Assembly (NCBI RefSeq): GCF_900114845.1
Contig: NZ_FOUK01000001.1
Coordinates: 1,280,479-1,344,478 of the forward strand
DNA length: 64,000 bases
From: Pimelobacter simplex
Lineage (GTDB): Bacteria > Actinomycetota > Actinomycetes > Propionibacteriales > Nocardioidaceae
Reading direction: 5' to 3'
The notes beneath the pieces are model-generated. The model made no database searches. It saw only the letters and a list, made by a program, of their open reading frames with translations, and was not told the DNA's origin. Positions 43,612-57,182 of the stretch are shown in pieces. A program made the translations under genes and the position numbers. Every line of letters begins with the position of its first letter. Position 1 is the stretch's first letter.

Positions 43612-44007
43612 ATGCGATTCACCGAGCACGAGCTGACCGCGGCGCTGACGGGTGCGGCCAAGCAGGTCGTGGCCGCCGACCGCAAGGTCCGCAAGCGCGG
43701 CGTCGACATCGACACCGTGTGGGACGAGATGGACCGCTACCAGCGCTTCCAGGTCCTCGACGCCCTCGGCAACCAGATCCTGCCGGTGCTCGTCGCGCTA
43801 CCCGACGTCGACGTCGAGCCGGGCACCCGGCCGACCTACACCGACGCCCAGGTGAGCGAGGTCGTCGAGAGCCTCGCGGCCGACGGCGGCGGCCGGCTGC
43901 GGCGCGCTGTGACGATCAAGGCCCGCACCGCCCTGGTCCAGGTCGCGCTCGCCAGCGTGCCGCCGCGGCTCGACCCCGACGCGCTCGTCGTCCCGGACAG
44001 CCTCTAG
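43612..44007 (+). CDS. uncharacterised small protein next to AAA+ ATPase
   Basis: A 131-residue soluble protein with a helical N-terminus (FTEHELTAALTGAAKQVVAADRKVRKRG) and a WDEMDRYQRFQVLDALGNQILPVLVALPDVDVEPG core. No known family was recognised. Its stop overlaps by four bases the stop of the convergent AAA+ ATPase gene. It is divergent from the inositol-monophosphatase-like gene. Confidence 0.65.
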   Translation: MRFTEHELTAALTGAAKQVVAADRKVRKRGVDIDTVWDEMDRYQRFQVLDALGNQILPVLVALPDVDVEPGTRPTYTDAQVSEVVESLAADGGGRLRRAVTIKARTALVQVALASVPPRLDPDALVVPDSL

Positions 44008-45455
44008 GCCATCTCGTCGGGGTCGTCGGGGTCCTCGCCGCCGAACCCCAGCACGGCCCGGGTCATCTGGTTGCGGGTGTCGAGCAGGTCGGCGAGCGCG
44101 GTGTCGAGGTCGTCGGCACCGACCGCCAGGGGCGCGTCGGGCGCGGCCGCGCCGTCCCGCTCGGCCGCGACGACGGCGGCGCGGCGCAGCAGCTCCTTGA
44201 GGAAGGACGCGGTCACCCGGTCGGTCCGGTCGAGCACGCTCTCGAGCCGGCTCAGGTCGATGTCGAGCGCGCCGCGGTAGAGCTCGACCAGGCGGCGCCG
44301 CGACTCCCGGTCGGGGAGGTCGATGTGCACGGCCTGGTCGACCCGGCCCGGACGCGAGGCGAGCGCCGGCTCGAGCAGGTCGGCGCGGTTGGTGGTGAGC
44401 AGGAAGACGACGTCGGCGTCCTCGTCGAGGCCGTCCATCTCGTTGAGCAGCGTGAACAGCAGCGGCGTCTCGCCGCCGTAGTGGCTGCGCTCCTCGGCGA
44501 TCAGGTCGACGTCCTCGACGACGATCATCGACGGCTGGAGGGCGCGCGCGATCGAGCACGCCTCGCGGATCGCGTGGAGCGTGTCGCCGGTCAGCTCGAC
44601 CACGGTGGTGTCGGTCAGCTCGCTGACCAGGTAGCGCACCGAGTGGGTCTTGCCGACGCCCGGCGGGCCGTAGAGCAGCAGACCGCGCTTGAGGTGCTGG
44701 CCGGCCGCGCGCAGCCGGGCGCTGTTGCGGGCCACCCCGACGACCTGGCGGCGCAGGTCGGCGAAGGTGGACGGCGGCAGCACCAGGTCGCCGGGCGCCA
44801 TCGTGGGGCGCTCGTGGAAGCGCAGCAGCGAGCCGCGCTCGCCGAACATGCTCGCGCCGAACGAGACCACCTGGCCGCGGTAGACGTTGCGCGCGAGCGC
44901 CTCGTCGCGCAGCCGGAGCCCGAGCGCCTCGGCCCGGGCCGGCTCGGCGGCGACGATCTCGACGGCGAGCTGGTTCCGGCCGCTCTCGTCGTCGGGGCCG
45001 AGCAGCAGGAGCGCGCACGCCGTCGGGCCGGCGCCGAGCAGGACGACCGCCGCCTGGAGGCACTCCCGGGTCGCGCCGCCCGGGCCGCTCGGCAGCGCGG
45101 TGCGGGTGACATTGCCCGGCCGCGGCCCGTACTGGGCCTGGTGCGGGTCGTCGCCGATCAGCTCGGCCAGCCCGAACGGGCCGTGGTGCCGGTGGCCGGT
45201 CATGCCGAGCACCTGGGCGCCCGGGTCCTCGTCGAGCACCGCGTCGAGGGCGGCCTGCACGTTGACGTGCTCGTAGGCCGGCCACGCCTCGCGGACCACC
45301 GCCAGCCCGTCGGTCGGCACGCCGAGGTGCTCGCCCACGACGGCGCGGAAGGTCGGCTGGGCCGCGGCGCGCGCCCGCTGGGACATGCTCCGCAGCAGGA
45401 AGCGTCCGTAGCCGCCGATGTCGGACAGCCGGGGTGCGTCGTCGGTGTCCACCAT
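44004..45455 (-). CDS. AAA+ ATPase (FtsH/Cdc48-like ATPase domain)
   Basis: The 483-residue product has an alpha/beta N-terminal region with no recognised fold (about 1-220), then a single AAA+ module: Walker A GPPGVGKT (Lys about 269), Walker B MIVVEDVDLIAEE (about 308), sensor-1 VFLLTTNRADLLEPAL and Arg finger region RPGRVDQAVHIDLPDRE. No protease or transmembrane segment is present. It could be a remodelling chaperone. It stands alone, ending against the unknown gene at 43612 and divergent from the glycan cluster. Confidence 0.85.
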   Translation of the reverse strand: MVDTDDAPRLSDIGGYGRFLLRSMSQRARAAAQPTFRAVVGEHLGVPTDGLAVVREAWPAYEHVNVQAALDAVLDEDPGAQVLGMTGHRHHGPFGLAELIGDDPHQAQYGPRPGNVTRTALPSGPGGATRECLQAAVVLLGAGPTACALLLLGPDDESGRNQLAVEIVAAEPARAEALGLRLRDEALARNVYRGQVVSFGASMFGERGSLLRFHERPTMAPGDLVLPPSTFADLRRQVVGVARNSARLRAAGQHLKRGLLLYGPPGVGKTHSVRYLVSELTDTTVVELTGDTLHAIREACSIARALQPSMIVVEDVDLIAEERSHYGGETPLLFTLLNEMDGLDEDADVVFLLTTNRADLLEPALASRPGRVDQAVHIDLPDRESRRRLVELYRGALDIDLSRLESVLDRTDRVTASFLKELLRRAAVVAAERDGAAAPDAPLAVGADDLDTALADLLDTRNQMTRAVLGFGGEDPDDPDEMA

Positions 45456-45478
45456 GGCCCGAGGATAGGGTCTGCTCC

Positions 45479-46387
45479 GTGCGTGTGCAGGCGGTTATCG
45501 TGACCTTCAACCGGTTGGCGATGCTGCAGCGACTCGTCCCGCGGCTGCGCGAGGTCGCCGGGCTCGAGCGGATCCTCGTCGTCGACAACGCCTCGACCGA
45601 CGGCACGGGGGAGTGGCTCGCCTCGCTCGACGACCCGCTGGTCGTGCACGAGACGCTCGCCACCAACACCGGCGGCGCTGGCGGCTTCCACCACGGCCTC
45701 GGCTGGGCGGTGCGCGAGGGTGCCGACCTGGTCTGGCTGATGGACGACGACGGCCTCCCCGCCCCGGACTGCCTCGACCTGCTGCTCGACCGCGTCGAGC
45801 GCGACGGGCTCGAGTTCTGCGGGCCTGCGGTGCTGGCCGAGCAGGACCCCGCGCGGCTGTGCTTCCCCATCCGGCTGCCGGGCGGGACCCGCGTGGTGCA
45901 CGAGATGGCCGCCGTCGAGGCGGCCGCGGTCGACGGGCTGATCGACGACGTCGTCATCCCGTTCAACGGCGTGATCGTGACCCGCGACCTGGTCGAGCGG
46001 ATCGGGCTGCCGCGCGAGGAGTTCTTCATCTGGGGCGACGACGTCGAGTACCTCTGGCGTGCCCAGGCGGCCGGCGCCCGGATCGCGACCGTCGTCGACG
46101 CGCACTTCCTGCACCCGGCGACCGACGACCTCGGCACGCCCATGATGTTCGGGCGCACGACGTACAACCACACGCCGAGCGACCTCAAGCACTACTGCAT
46201 GGCCCGCAACAACACGCTCAACCTGCGCGCCTACCGCGGCTGGGTGCACGTGCTGCTGTTCTGGCTCAAGACCGTGTGGTTCTACCTGTTCACCCGGCCG
46301 CAGCCGGCGCGCATCCCGCTCAGCGCCCGCGCCGCCGTGGCCGGGCTGCGGGGCGACTTCACCGGCCACCGGAAGTACCTGCGGTGA
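45479..46387 (+). CDS. GT2 glycosyltransferase, galactofuranosyl/rhamnosyl-transferase-like
   Basis: A 302-residue GT-A enzyme: VQAVIVTFNRLAMLQRLVPRL, VVDNASTDGTGEWLA, NTGGAGGF, the metal-binding WLMDDDGLPAPDCL and WGDDVEYLWRAQAAGA near the acceptor site. The (N)xGGAGGF and MDDD motifs are those of the GlfT1/WbbL-like group of actinobacterial wall glycosyltransferases. GTG start. The TGA overlaps the GTG of the next GT2 gene. It begins a cluster running to wzt, so it probably adds an early sugar to a polyprenyl-linked wall glycan. Confidence 0.87.
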   Translation: MRVQAVIVTFNRLAMLQRLVPRLREVAGLERILVVDNASTDGTGEWLASLDDPLVVHETLATNTGGAGGFHHGLGWAVREGADLVWLMDDDGLPAPDCLDLLLDRVERDGLEFCGPAVLAEQDPARLCFPIRLPGGTRVVHEMAAVEAAAVDGLIDDVVIPFNGVIVTRDLVERIGLPREEFFIWGDDVEYLWRAQAAGARIATVVDAHFLHPATDDLGTPMMFGRTTYNHTPSDLKHYCMARNNTLNLRAYRGWVHVLLFWLKTVWFYLFTRPQPARIPLSARAAVAGLRGDFTGHRKYLR

Positions 46388-47194
46388 GCGCCGAGCCGGC
46401 CGAGCGGGTCGCCGTCGTCGTCGTCACCTACAACCGGGCCGACCTGCTCCGCGGGATGCTCGAGGGCCTCGCCGGGCTCGAGCGCGCCCCCGACGCGGTC
46501 GTGGTGGTCGACAACGCGAGCAGCGACCACACCCGCGAGGTGCTCGAGGCCAGCCGGCTCCCGGGGCTGGTCGCGATCCACACCACCGACAACCTCGGCG
46601 GCGCGGGCGGCTTCCGGCTCGGGCTGCAGACGGCCTACGACCAGGGCTACGACGTCATGTGGCTGATGGACGACGACGTCGTCCCCGCGCCCGACTGCCT
46701 CACCCGGCTCCTGGAGGTCGACGGCTCCTGCCTGATCGCGGTGCGCGAGGACCGCTCCGGCGCGCTCGTCGAGAAGGCCGCGCTGCGCTTCGACCTGCGC
46801 AACCCGCTCGCCATCCGGCCCAAGACCGCGAGCATCGACTCGACGTACGCCACCCGGGCGGAGATGCCGGCCACGGTCGAGGTCGAGAACGTCGCCTTCG
46901 AGGGCTTCCTGGTCCGGCGCGAGGTGATCGACCGGATCGGGCTGCCCGACGCGTCGTACTTCATCTTCTACGACGACGTCGACTTCGCCATCCGTGCGCG
47001 GCGGGCGGGCTTCCCGATCCGCGCCGTGCGCGACGCCGTCCTGGTCCGCCAGCTCGACTTCGACCAGCAGCACGACCTGGCCGGGTGGAAGGGCTACTAC
47101 ATGTACCGCAACCTGTTCGCGGTGCACTTCCGCTACGGCGAGAACGCGCTGGTGCGGCTCAAGCCGTGGCTGGTGGCGCTGGCTGTCGTCGTCC

Positions 47195-51603
<4,409 letters not shown>

Positions 51604-51611
<8 letters not shown>

Positions 51612-52503
51612 GGCCGCCGAGAAGGTGCCCGCGGACGAGGCCGAGCTGCCGCCACTGCGGCCGCCGTCGGCCGACAACGGGCTGTTCGCCGTCTTCCACC
51701 GGCGCTACCTGCTCAAGCTGCTCGTCCAGCGGGAGATCAGCGCGCGCTACCAGGGCTCGTTCCTGGGGCTGCTCTGGTCCTACATCAACCCGCTGTCGCA
51801 GTTCTTCATCTACTGGTTCGTGATCGGCGTCATCCTCGGCCAGCACCGCGGCGTCCCGAACTTCCCGATCCACCTGTTCGCGGCCCTGATCATCGTCCAC
51901 TTCTTCAACGAGACCTTCGGCGCCGGCACCCGCTCCATCGTGCGCAACCGGGCCCTCGTCGTGAAGATGGCGATGCCACGCGAGATGTTCCCCGTCGCGA
52001 CGATGCTCGTCTCGCTCTACCACGTCGTCCCGCAGATCGTGATCCTCGGCATCGCCGCCGCGCTCAGCGGCTGGACGCCCGACGCCGAGGGCCTCGCCGC
52101 CCTCGTCCTCGCCCTCGCGATCATCGGCACCCTCGGCATCGCCGGCGCCCTCATGTTCAGCGCCGCCAACGTCTTCTTCAGCGACTTCGGCAACGCGGTG
52201 AGCATCTTCAACAACTTCGTCCGCTTCGGCGTGACGATGATGTACCCGTACTCGATGGTCCACGAGAAGTTCGGCTCCGGCGCCCAGTACTTCCTGCTCA
52301 ACCCCATCGCGGACGCCGTCCTGCTCTTCCAGCGGGCCTTCTGGACCGGCACCCTCACGCCCCAGCAGCAGGCCAAGGACGGCCTCATGCCGGACAACCT
52401 GATGCTCGTCGGCGTGCTCGCGCTGCTCGCCAGCCTCGTGCTGCTCGCGATCGCGCAGCTCGTCTTCAGCCGGCTCGAGAACAAGATCCCGGAGCGACTC
52501 TGA
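51604..52503 (+). CDS. wzm: ABC-2 type polysaccharide exporter permease
   Basis: A 299-residue membrane protein of the ABC2_membrane/TagG-RfbA type: LLKLLVQREISARYQGSFLGLLWSYINPLSQ before the first helix and about six transmembrane segments. The ATG at 51604 overlaps the glfT2 end. Together with the ATPase next downstream it forms a Wzm-Wzt exporter. The expected substrate is the lipid-linked galactan made by the preceding genes, as for mycobacterial Rv3783/Rv3781. Confidence 0.92.
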
Positions 52504-52504
52504 C

Positions 52505-53278
52505 ATGGCGACCTCGATCGTGGTGGAGAACGCCACCAAGCTCTTCACCCTCCGCTACCACCGGACCTTCAAGGAGGTCACCGTCGCCAAGGCCAAGGGC
52601 CGGGCGACCGGGCACACCTTCAAGGCCGTCGACGACGTCTCCTTCACCGTCGAGCAGGGCGAGTCCATCGGCATCATGGGACTCAACGGCTCCGGCAAGA
52701 GCACGCTGCTCAAGATGATCAACGGCGTCATGCGCCCCGACGAGGGCCAGATCCTCACCCGCGGCCGGATCGCCGGCCTCATCGCCACCGGCGCCGGCTT
52801 CCACAACCAGCTCTCCGGCCGCGAGAACCTCTACCTCAACGCCGCCATCCTCGGCATGAGCGAGGCCGAGGTCCGCCGCAAGTTCGACTCCATCGTCGAC
52901 TTCGCCGAGCTCGGCCCGACCCTCGACGGTCCCGTAGGCCACTACTCGTCGGGGCAGAAGGCACGTCTGGGCTTCGCGATCGCGATCCACGTCGACTCCG
53001 ACATCTTCCTGGCCGACGAGGTGCTCGCGGTCGGGGATAAGCCGTTCCGCTCCAAGTGCATGAAGCGGATGAAGGAGGTCCGCAACAGCGGGCGAACCCT
53101 CTTCTACGTCAGCCACGCGGCGGCCTCGGTCCAGAAGATGTGCGACCGGGTGATCGTCTTGGAGAAGGGCCGGCTCGCCTACGACGGCGACCCGGAGGGC
53201 GGCATCAAGTACCTGCACTACGACGAGCCGGACGACCAGGACGAGCTGGGCGACGACGAGATCGGCAACGACATCTGA
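52505..53278 (+). CDS. wzt: ABC polysaccharide exporter ATPase
   Basis: A 257-residue ATPase with Walker A GLNGSGKST (about residues 60-68), the Wzt/TagH-type GAGFHNQLSGRENLYLNAAILGM, signature YSSGQKARLGFA, Walker B DIFLADEVLAVGD and the switch His in FYVSHAA. There is no C-terminal carbohydrate-binding domain, so export is not tied to chain-end recognition by this subunit. It starts two bases after wzm and ends the cluster. Confidence 0.93.
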   Translation: MATSIVVENATKLFTLRYHRTFKEVTVAKAKGRATGHTFKAVDDVSFTVEQGESIGIMGLNGSGKSTLLKMINGVMRPDEGQILTRGRIAGLIATGAGFHNQLSGRENLYLNAAILGMSEAEVRRKFDSIVDFAELGPTLDGPVGHYSSGQKARLGFAIAIHVDSDIFLADEVLAVGDKPFRSKCMKRMKEVRNSGRTLFYVSHAAASVQKMCDRVIVLEKGRLAYDGDPEGGIKYLHYDEPDDQDELGDDEIGNDI

Positions 53279-53283
53279 GCTGT

Positions 53284-53400
53284 CGGGCGCGAGCGCGTCT
53301 TCGCCGGCTTGGAGAGGCAGCAAGCTGCCCGAGGTGCCGGCTCTCGACGCGCTGCCGCGCTCGCGGGTGACGTGGGCGCGGTGCGGGGTGGCTTGGCGGC
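53284..53400 (-). repeat. diverged inverted copy of the 130-bp intergenic repeat
   Basis: Read on the minus strand, this segment matches the tandem units at 58277-58536 over most of their length. It shares GCGCGAGCGCG, CTTCGCCG, GGCAGCAAGCTGCCCG (hairpin GGCAGC-AA-GCTGCC), GGCTCTCG and GCGCTGCCGCGC in the same order and spacing. It fills the space between the convergent wzt and secreted-protein genes. The core hairpin may act as a terminator. Confidence 0.75.
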
Positions 53401-53410
53401 CCGCCGCCGC

Positions 53411-54010
53411 TCAGTTGTAGCGGATGCGGGGGCCGAGCTTGATGCCGGTCGCGGAGACGTCCACGCGGTCGGCTCGGCGCAGGTCGTCGACGGCGAAGCG
53501 GCCATCCGCGCGCTCGTGGAGGGCGAGGGCGCCGAACTTGGCCCAGGTCGCCTTGCCGCCGCCGATGCAGATGCGGGGGAGGACCACGCGAACCCGGTCG
53601 GTGCGGGGGTTGGCGCGCACAGCGGTGGTGCGGCACGAGCTGGTGGCGCCGCCGATGGTGTGGACGGTGACGAACGGGCGGGTGCTCTCGGCGTCGTACT
53701 GGACCCGGTAGCGGCCGGTGGGCGTGCGGACGTCGGTGAAGAGCACGAAGCCGCTCGAGCGGAGGTTGCGGAAGCGGACCGAGACGACCAGGCGCTTCTT
53801 GGCGAACCGGGCGTCGGCGGAGAGCAGGTCGCGGGCGGAGTCGTTGCGGGCGGGCGCGCCGCGCTGGCCCTCGTCGACGAGTGTGCGGACGTCGCGGGCC
53901 CGGTCCCGGGCGTGCTGGCTGCCGGCGTACGCCGGGGCGGTGCCGGCCGCGGTGGCGACGGTGAGCGTCGCGACGGCCAGGGCGAGGGCGTTGCGCAGGG
54001 GACGTGACAT
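53411..54010 (-). CDS. secreted protein, unknown function
   Basis: A 199-residue exported protein: signal peptide (LALAVATLTVATAAGTAPAYA), then a beta-rich mature part with DARDVRTL-like N-terminus, VSVRFRNLRSSGFVLFTDVRTPTGRYRVQYD, two Cys (SCRT, RICIGG) likely forming a disulfide, and KWAKF-type aromatic strands. No catalytic motif seen. It is monocistronic and divergent from the amidase gene; AAGCTGC repeat sequence lies beyond its 3' end. Confidence 0.8.
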   Translation of the reverse strand: MSRPLRNALALAVATLTVATAAGTAPAYAGSQHARDRARDVRTLVDEGQRGAPARNDSARDLLSADARFAKKRLVVSVRFRNLRSSGFVLFTDVRTPTGRYRVQYDAESTRPFVTVHTIGGATSSCRTTAVRANPRTDRVRVVLPRICIGGGKATWAKFGALALHERADGRFAVDDLRRADRVDVSATGIKLGPRIRYN

Positions 54011-54241
54011 GGGGGCTCCCGAGAGTCGAGCGGCTACGACGTCCGCATCATGGCATGCCGGTGACGACGGCTCCTCAGCCCGGCCCCCGGAGGGCCGATC
54101 AGAAATCTGGCAACGATCGGCGTGTCGACTGGAAATTACAGCGATGTAGTTACTCACGAGGTCTTCCCAGGCTCCTGTGACGCATGTGAAAGTTGCTACT
54201 CGTGTGACTCCTTCCCCGCCACACACGTCTGGAGCTTGATC
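54011..54241. promoter_or_regulatory. divergent promoter and leader of the amidase gene
   Basis: A 231-base spacer markedly richer in A+T than its surroundings between about 54100 and 54240. TGTGA occurs three times in the same orientation (54177, 54185, 54203), and CGTGTG (54201) can pair with CACACG (54222) to form a stem just before GGAG and the ATG at 54242. This suggests a regulated leader, but no known riboswitch or factor site was recognised with certainty. Confidence 0.4.
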
Positions 54242-56398
54242 ATGTCGCCGTACCCCACGGAGATCCCTGAGCGCACCCGCCGAGGGCGGTTCGTGACGCT
54301 GTGCCAGCAGCTGTTCGCGCTGGCGGTCGTCGTCGCCGTCCTCACGCCGGCCGCGCGCACGGTGACCATGGACGTCCGTCCCGCGCAGCCCGAGGGCGCT
54401 GCCACCGCGGGTGCCCGCACCGCCGAGGCGGAGGTCGCGCTGCAGTCGGCGACCGTGCCGACCGCGGAGGTCGACCCGGAGGTCACCGAGTACCCGCTCA
54501 CCGCTCCGGCCAACGGGGTCCACGGGCGGGTGGCGCTCCGCGGCACGACCGCTCCCCGCAGTGGGGGCGGGGACACCGTGACCAGCGGCGCGCTGCCGGT
54601 GTCGGGGTACGGGACGGTCGGTGTGACCTGGGCGCACGACGCGGCCGTGGTCCCGGACGACGCGATCGCGGTCAAGGTCCGCACCCGGACCGGCGGCGGC
54701 GCGTGGAGCGGCTGGACCGCGGCGGAGTACCACGACGACCACGGCCCCGACCCGCGCAGCGCGGAGGGCAAGCAGGCCCGCCCGGGCACCGACGCCGTCC
54801 TCGTGGGCGACGTCGACCAGGTCCAGGTCCAGGTGACCACCACCAAGACCGCCCCGCCCGCGGACATGAAGCTCGCCGTCATCGACCCGGGGACGCCGGA
54901 CGCCACCGCCCAGGAGAAGCCCGCGATCGACACCGCGCGCCTCGCCGCGCCGGGCACGCCGGCCGGCGACGCCCCGAGCACGCCGCCGGCGACCGACGGT
55001 GGGGACGACGGAACCGGCGGAGAGGGTGACGGGCTCGAGCTCCAGGCCGCGGTCACCACGCCCAAGCCGCAGATCTACTCGCGTGCCCAGTGGGGCGCCG
55101 ACGAGCGGCTGCGCGACAAGACCCCGCCGCAGTACTACGAGGTGCGCGCCGGATTCGTCCACCACACGGTGAACGCGAACGACTACACGAAGAGCCAGGT
55201 GCCCGGGATCATCCGCGGCATCTACAGCTACCACGTGCGCTCGCGCGGGTGGAGCGACATCGGCTACAACTTCCTCGTCGACCGCTTCGGCCGGATCTGG
55301 GAGGGCCGCGCGGGCGGCGTCGACCGTCCCGTCGTGGGTGCGCACACGCAGGGGTACAACAACTACTCGTTCGCGATGTCGGCGATCGGCAACTACGACA
55401 TCGCCCAGCCGAGCTCGGCCATGATCAACGCGTACGGCGCCCTGTTCGCCTGGAAGCTGTCGCTGCACGGGGTGAACGCCGCGTCGACCAGCCAGCTGGT
55501 CGGCAGCAAGAAGTTCAAGGCGATCAACGGCCACCGCGACGCCGGCTCGACGGCGTGCCCGGGCCGCTACCTGTACGCCCAGCTCGGCACGATCCGCTCG
55601 CTCGCCGCGAAGGCCCAGAAGGGCTGGTCCGGGCGCGACATGATCGGCAACTACGTCGGGACCGCCAACCCCGACCTGCTCGCCCGCAAGACCAGCAACG
55701 GCCGGCTGATGCTGCTCGACGTCGTCCGCAAGGGCACCACCTGGCGCACCGCGGGCCGGACGAAGACCAACATCTTCGCGCCGTGGGCCTCGCAGATCAT
55801 GCGGGTCGGCGACTGGGACCGCGACGGGCGCAACGACATCATCGCGATCCGCAAGAGCGACAAGGTGGCGATCCTGTTCCGCGGCCGTACCGGAGCGACC
55901 TTCTACCCGGGCGTCGCGCTGCCGGGGAGCTTCAAGGGCGTCAAGATGCTCGCCTCCGTCGGCGACGTCACCGGCGACGGCTACCCGGACCTCATGGGCC
56001 AGCCCAAGGGCGACCGGATGCGGATCTACCCCGGACGCGGCCTCGCCGGCGTCTCGCCCAGCTACCCGGCGTACAGCGCGGTGACGGGCACCCAGCAGAT
56101 CGGCGTCGGCCTGTGGGACACCGACGGCGCGCCCGACAGCCTGGTCCGCAACGGCAGCTCGCTCGTCCTCTACCGCGGCAACGGGCCGGGCGGCTGGAGC
56201 TCGGCGGCGACCATCAGCACCGCGGCCGCCAGCTGGGACTGGATCGTCGGTCTCGGCACCATGCCCGGGTCGACGACCAAGCTGGTCGCCGTCCGCAACA
56301 AGACCACCAAGGGCGTCTACCTGGTGCCCCAGGTCGGAGGCAAGCTCGGCACGCCCGTGCTCGTCACCACCCGGCCGAAGTTCGACCTGGCGGGCTGA
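54242..56398 (+). CDS. N-acetylmuramoyl-L-alanine amidase (PGRP type) with FG-GAP/VCBS repeats
   Basis: A 718-residue exported enzyme. A basic N-terminus and hydrophobic segment (LCQQLFALAVVVAVLTPAA) lead to a 240-residue linker/beta region, then an Amidase_2/PGRP domain with zinc ligands His307 (VHHTVN), His431 (INGHRDAG) and Cys439 (TACPGRYLY). The C-terminal third (about 470-710) holds FG-GAP/VCBS-like repeats with DxDxDG calcium-type loops (GDWDRDGRNDIIAI, GDVTGDGYPDLMG), probably a beta-propeller. It would cleave peptidoglycan stems from glycan strands. ATG with GGAG seven bases upstream. Confidence 0.92.
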   Translation: MSPYPTEIPERTRRGRFVTLCQQLFALAVVVAVLTPAARTVTMDVRPAQPEGAATAGARTAEAEVALQSATVPTAEVDPEVTEYPLTAPANGVHGRVALRGTTAPRSGGGDTVTSGALPVSGYGTVGVTWAHDAAVVPDDAIAVKVRTRTGGGAWSGWTAAEYHDDHGPDPRSAEGKQARPGTDAVLVGDVDQVQVQVTTTKTAPPADMKLAVIDPGTPDATAQEKPAIDTARLAAPGTPAGDAPSTPPATDGGDDGTGGEGDGLELQAAVTTPKPQIYSRAQWGADERLRDKTPPQYYEVRAGFVHHTVNANDYTKSQVPGIIRGIYSYHVRSRGWSDIGYNFLVDRFGRIWEGRAGGVDRPVVGAHTQGYNNYSFAMSAIGNYDIAQPSSAMINAYGALFAWKLSLHGVNAASTSQLVGSKKFKAINGHRDAGSTACPGRYLYAQLGTIRSLAAKAQKGWSGRDMIGNYVGTANPDLLARKTSNGRLMLLDVVRKGTTWRTAGRTKTNIFAPWASQIMRVGDWDRDGRNDIIAIRKSDKVAILFRGRTGATFYPGVALPGSFKGVKMLASVGDVTGDGYPDLMGQPKGDRMRIYPGRGLAGVSPSYPAYSAVTGTQQIGVGLWDTDGAPDSLVRNGSSLVLYRGNGPGGWSSAATISTAAASWDWIVGLGTMPGSTTKLVAVRNKTTKGVYLVPQVGGKLGTPVLVTTRPKFDLAG

Positions 56399-56438
56399 GG
56401 AGGAGGACGCAGCCCCCGACCAGGCTTGTCCTGGTCGC

Positions 56439-57158
56439 CTAGGCGGGGAAGCGGGCCGTGGCGTGCTCGGCGACGTACGTCGCCTCGAGCTCCTGCGGCT
56501 CGGCCCGGGCGACCAGGACGAGTGACCCGCCGAGTGCGAGCGGCTCACTCAAGGTCATCGGCTCCGCAACGGGGTCGGCGACCGACAGCAGGCGGCCGCC
56601 GCCGGACAACCGGCCGGCGGCCGCCGCCGTCCACAGCGCCGCCTGGTCGAGCTCGCCCCCCGGGCCGGCGTGGGCCAGGTCGTCGGGGGTGGCCGGGTCC
56701 CACGCGACGAAAGCGTCCGGCTGGGACCAGATCTCCACGCCGACGTCGTGCACCCCGGCCGGCAGCGGCTCGGCGAAGCGCACCCCCAGCGGCAGCAGCG
56801 CGCACGCGAGGACGACGAGGTCCGCGGCCTGCGGGCCCCACCGCTCGAGCGTGTCCGGGCCGCAGACGACGGCCGCGAGCCCGTCGTCGTCCACCGGGAC
56901 GACGGCCAGCCCGGCGCTCCAGGCGGCCCCCAGGAAGACGGTGCCCAGCCAGTGCGGCGGGAGGTCGACGGCGATCCGGTCGCCGCGCTCGAGCCCGAGC
57001 TCGTCGACGAGCAGCGAGCCGGCCTTGGCCACCCAGTTGGCCCACGTCGTCGTCGACAGCTCGACCCGCTCGCCGGTCGCGTGGTCGTAGAAGGTCACCA
57101 GCGGCTTCCCGGGATCCTGGCGCAGGCGCTGGGCGAGGACGGCGGCGAAGGTGGTCAC
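56439..57158 (-). CDS. TIGR03089 family protein (truncated AMP-binding-like)
   Basis: A 239-residue protein that resembles only the N-terminal portion of acyl-adenylate-forming enzymes: PLVTFYDHATGERVELSTTTWANWVAKAGSLL, LGLERGDRIAVDLPPHWLGTVFLGAAWSAGLAVVPV. It lacks the P-loop (SGTTGxPK) and C-terminal domain, so adenylation is not expected. This matches the actinobacterial family TIGR03089 of unknown function. GTG start. It is divergent from the mannose-1-phosphate guanylyltransferase gene with 24 bases between. Confidence 0.85.
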   Translation of the reverse strand: MTTFAAVLAQRLRQDPGKPLVTFYDHATGERVELSTTTWANWVAKAGSLLVDELGLERGDRIAVDLPPHWLGTVFLGAAWSAGLAVVPVDDDGLAAVVCGPDTLERWGPQAADLVVLACALLPLGVRFAEPLPAGVHDVGVEIWSQPDAFVAWDPATPDDLAHAGPGGELDQAALWTAAAAGRLSGGGRLLSVADPVAEPMTLSEPLALGGSLVLVARAEPQELEATYVAEHATARFPA

Positions 57159-57182
57159 GAGCCCGAGGATAGGGTGCCGCCC

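Noticed and set aside
54122..54241. An N-terminal extension of the amidase with a Cys-rich peptide from GTG 54122
   Set aside because: The extension lies in the AT-richer leader, would place residues before the signal segment, and ATG 54242 has a good ribosome-binding site.
53411..56548. A 1045-codon minus-strand frame over the amidase gene
   Set aside because: Only its last 200 codons (start at 54010, with a signal peptide) make a sensible protein; the rest is antisense to the amidase.
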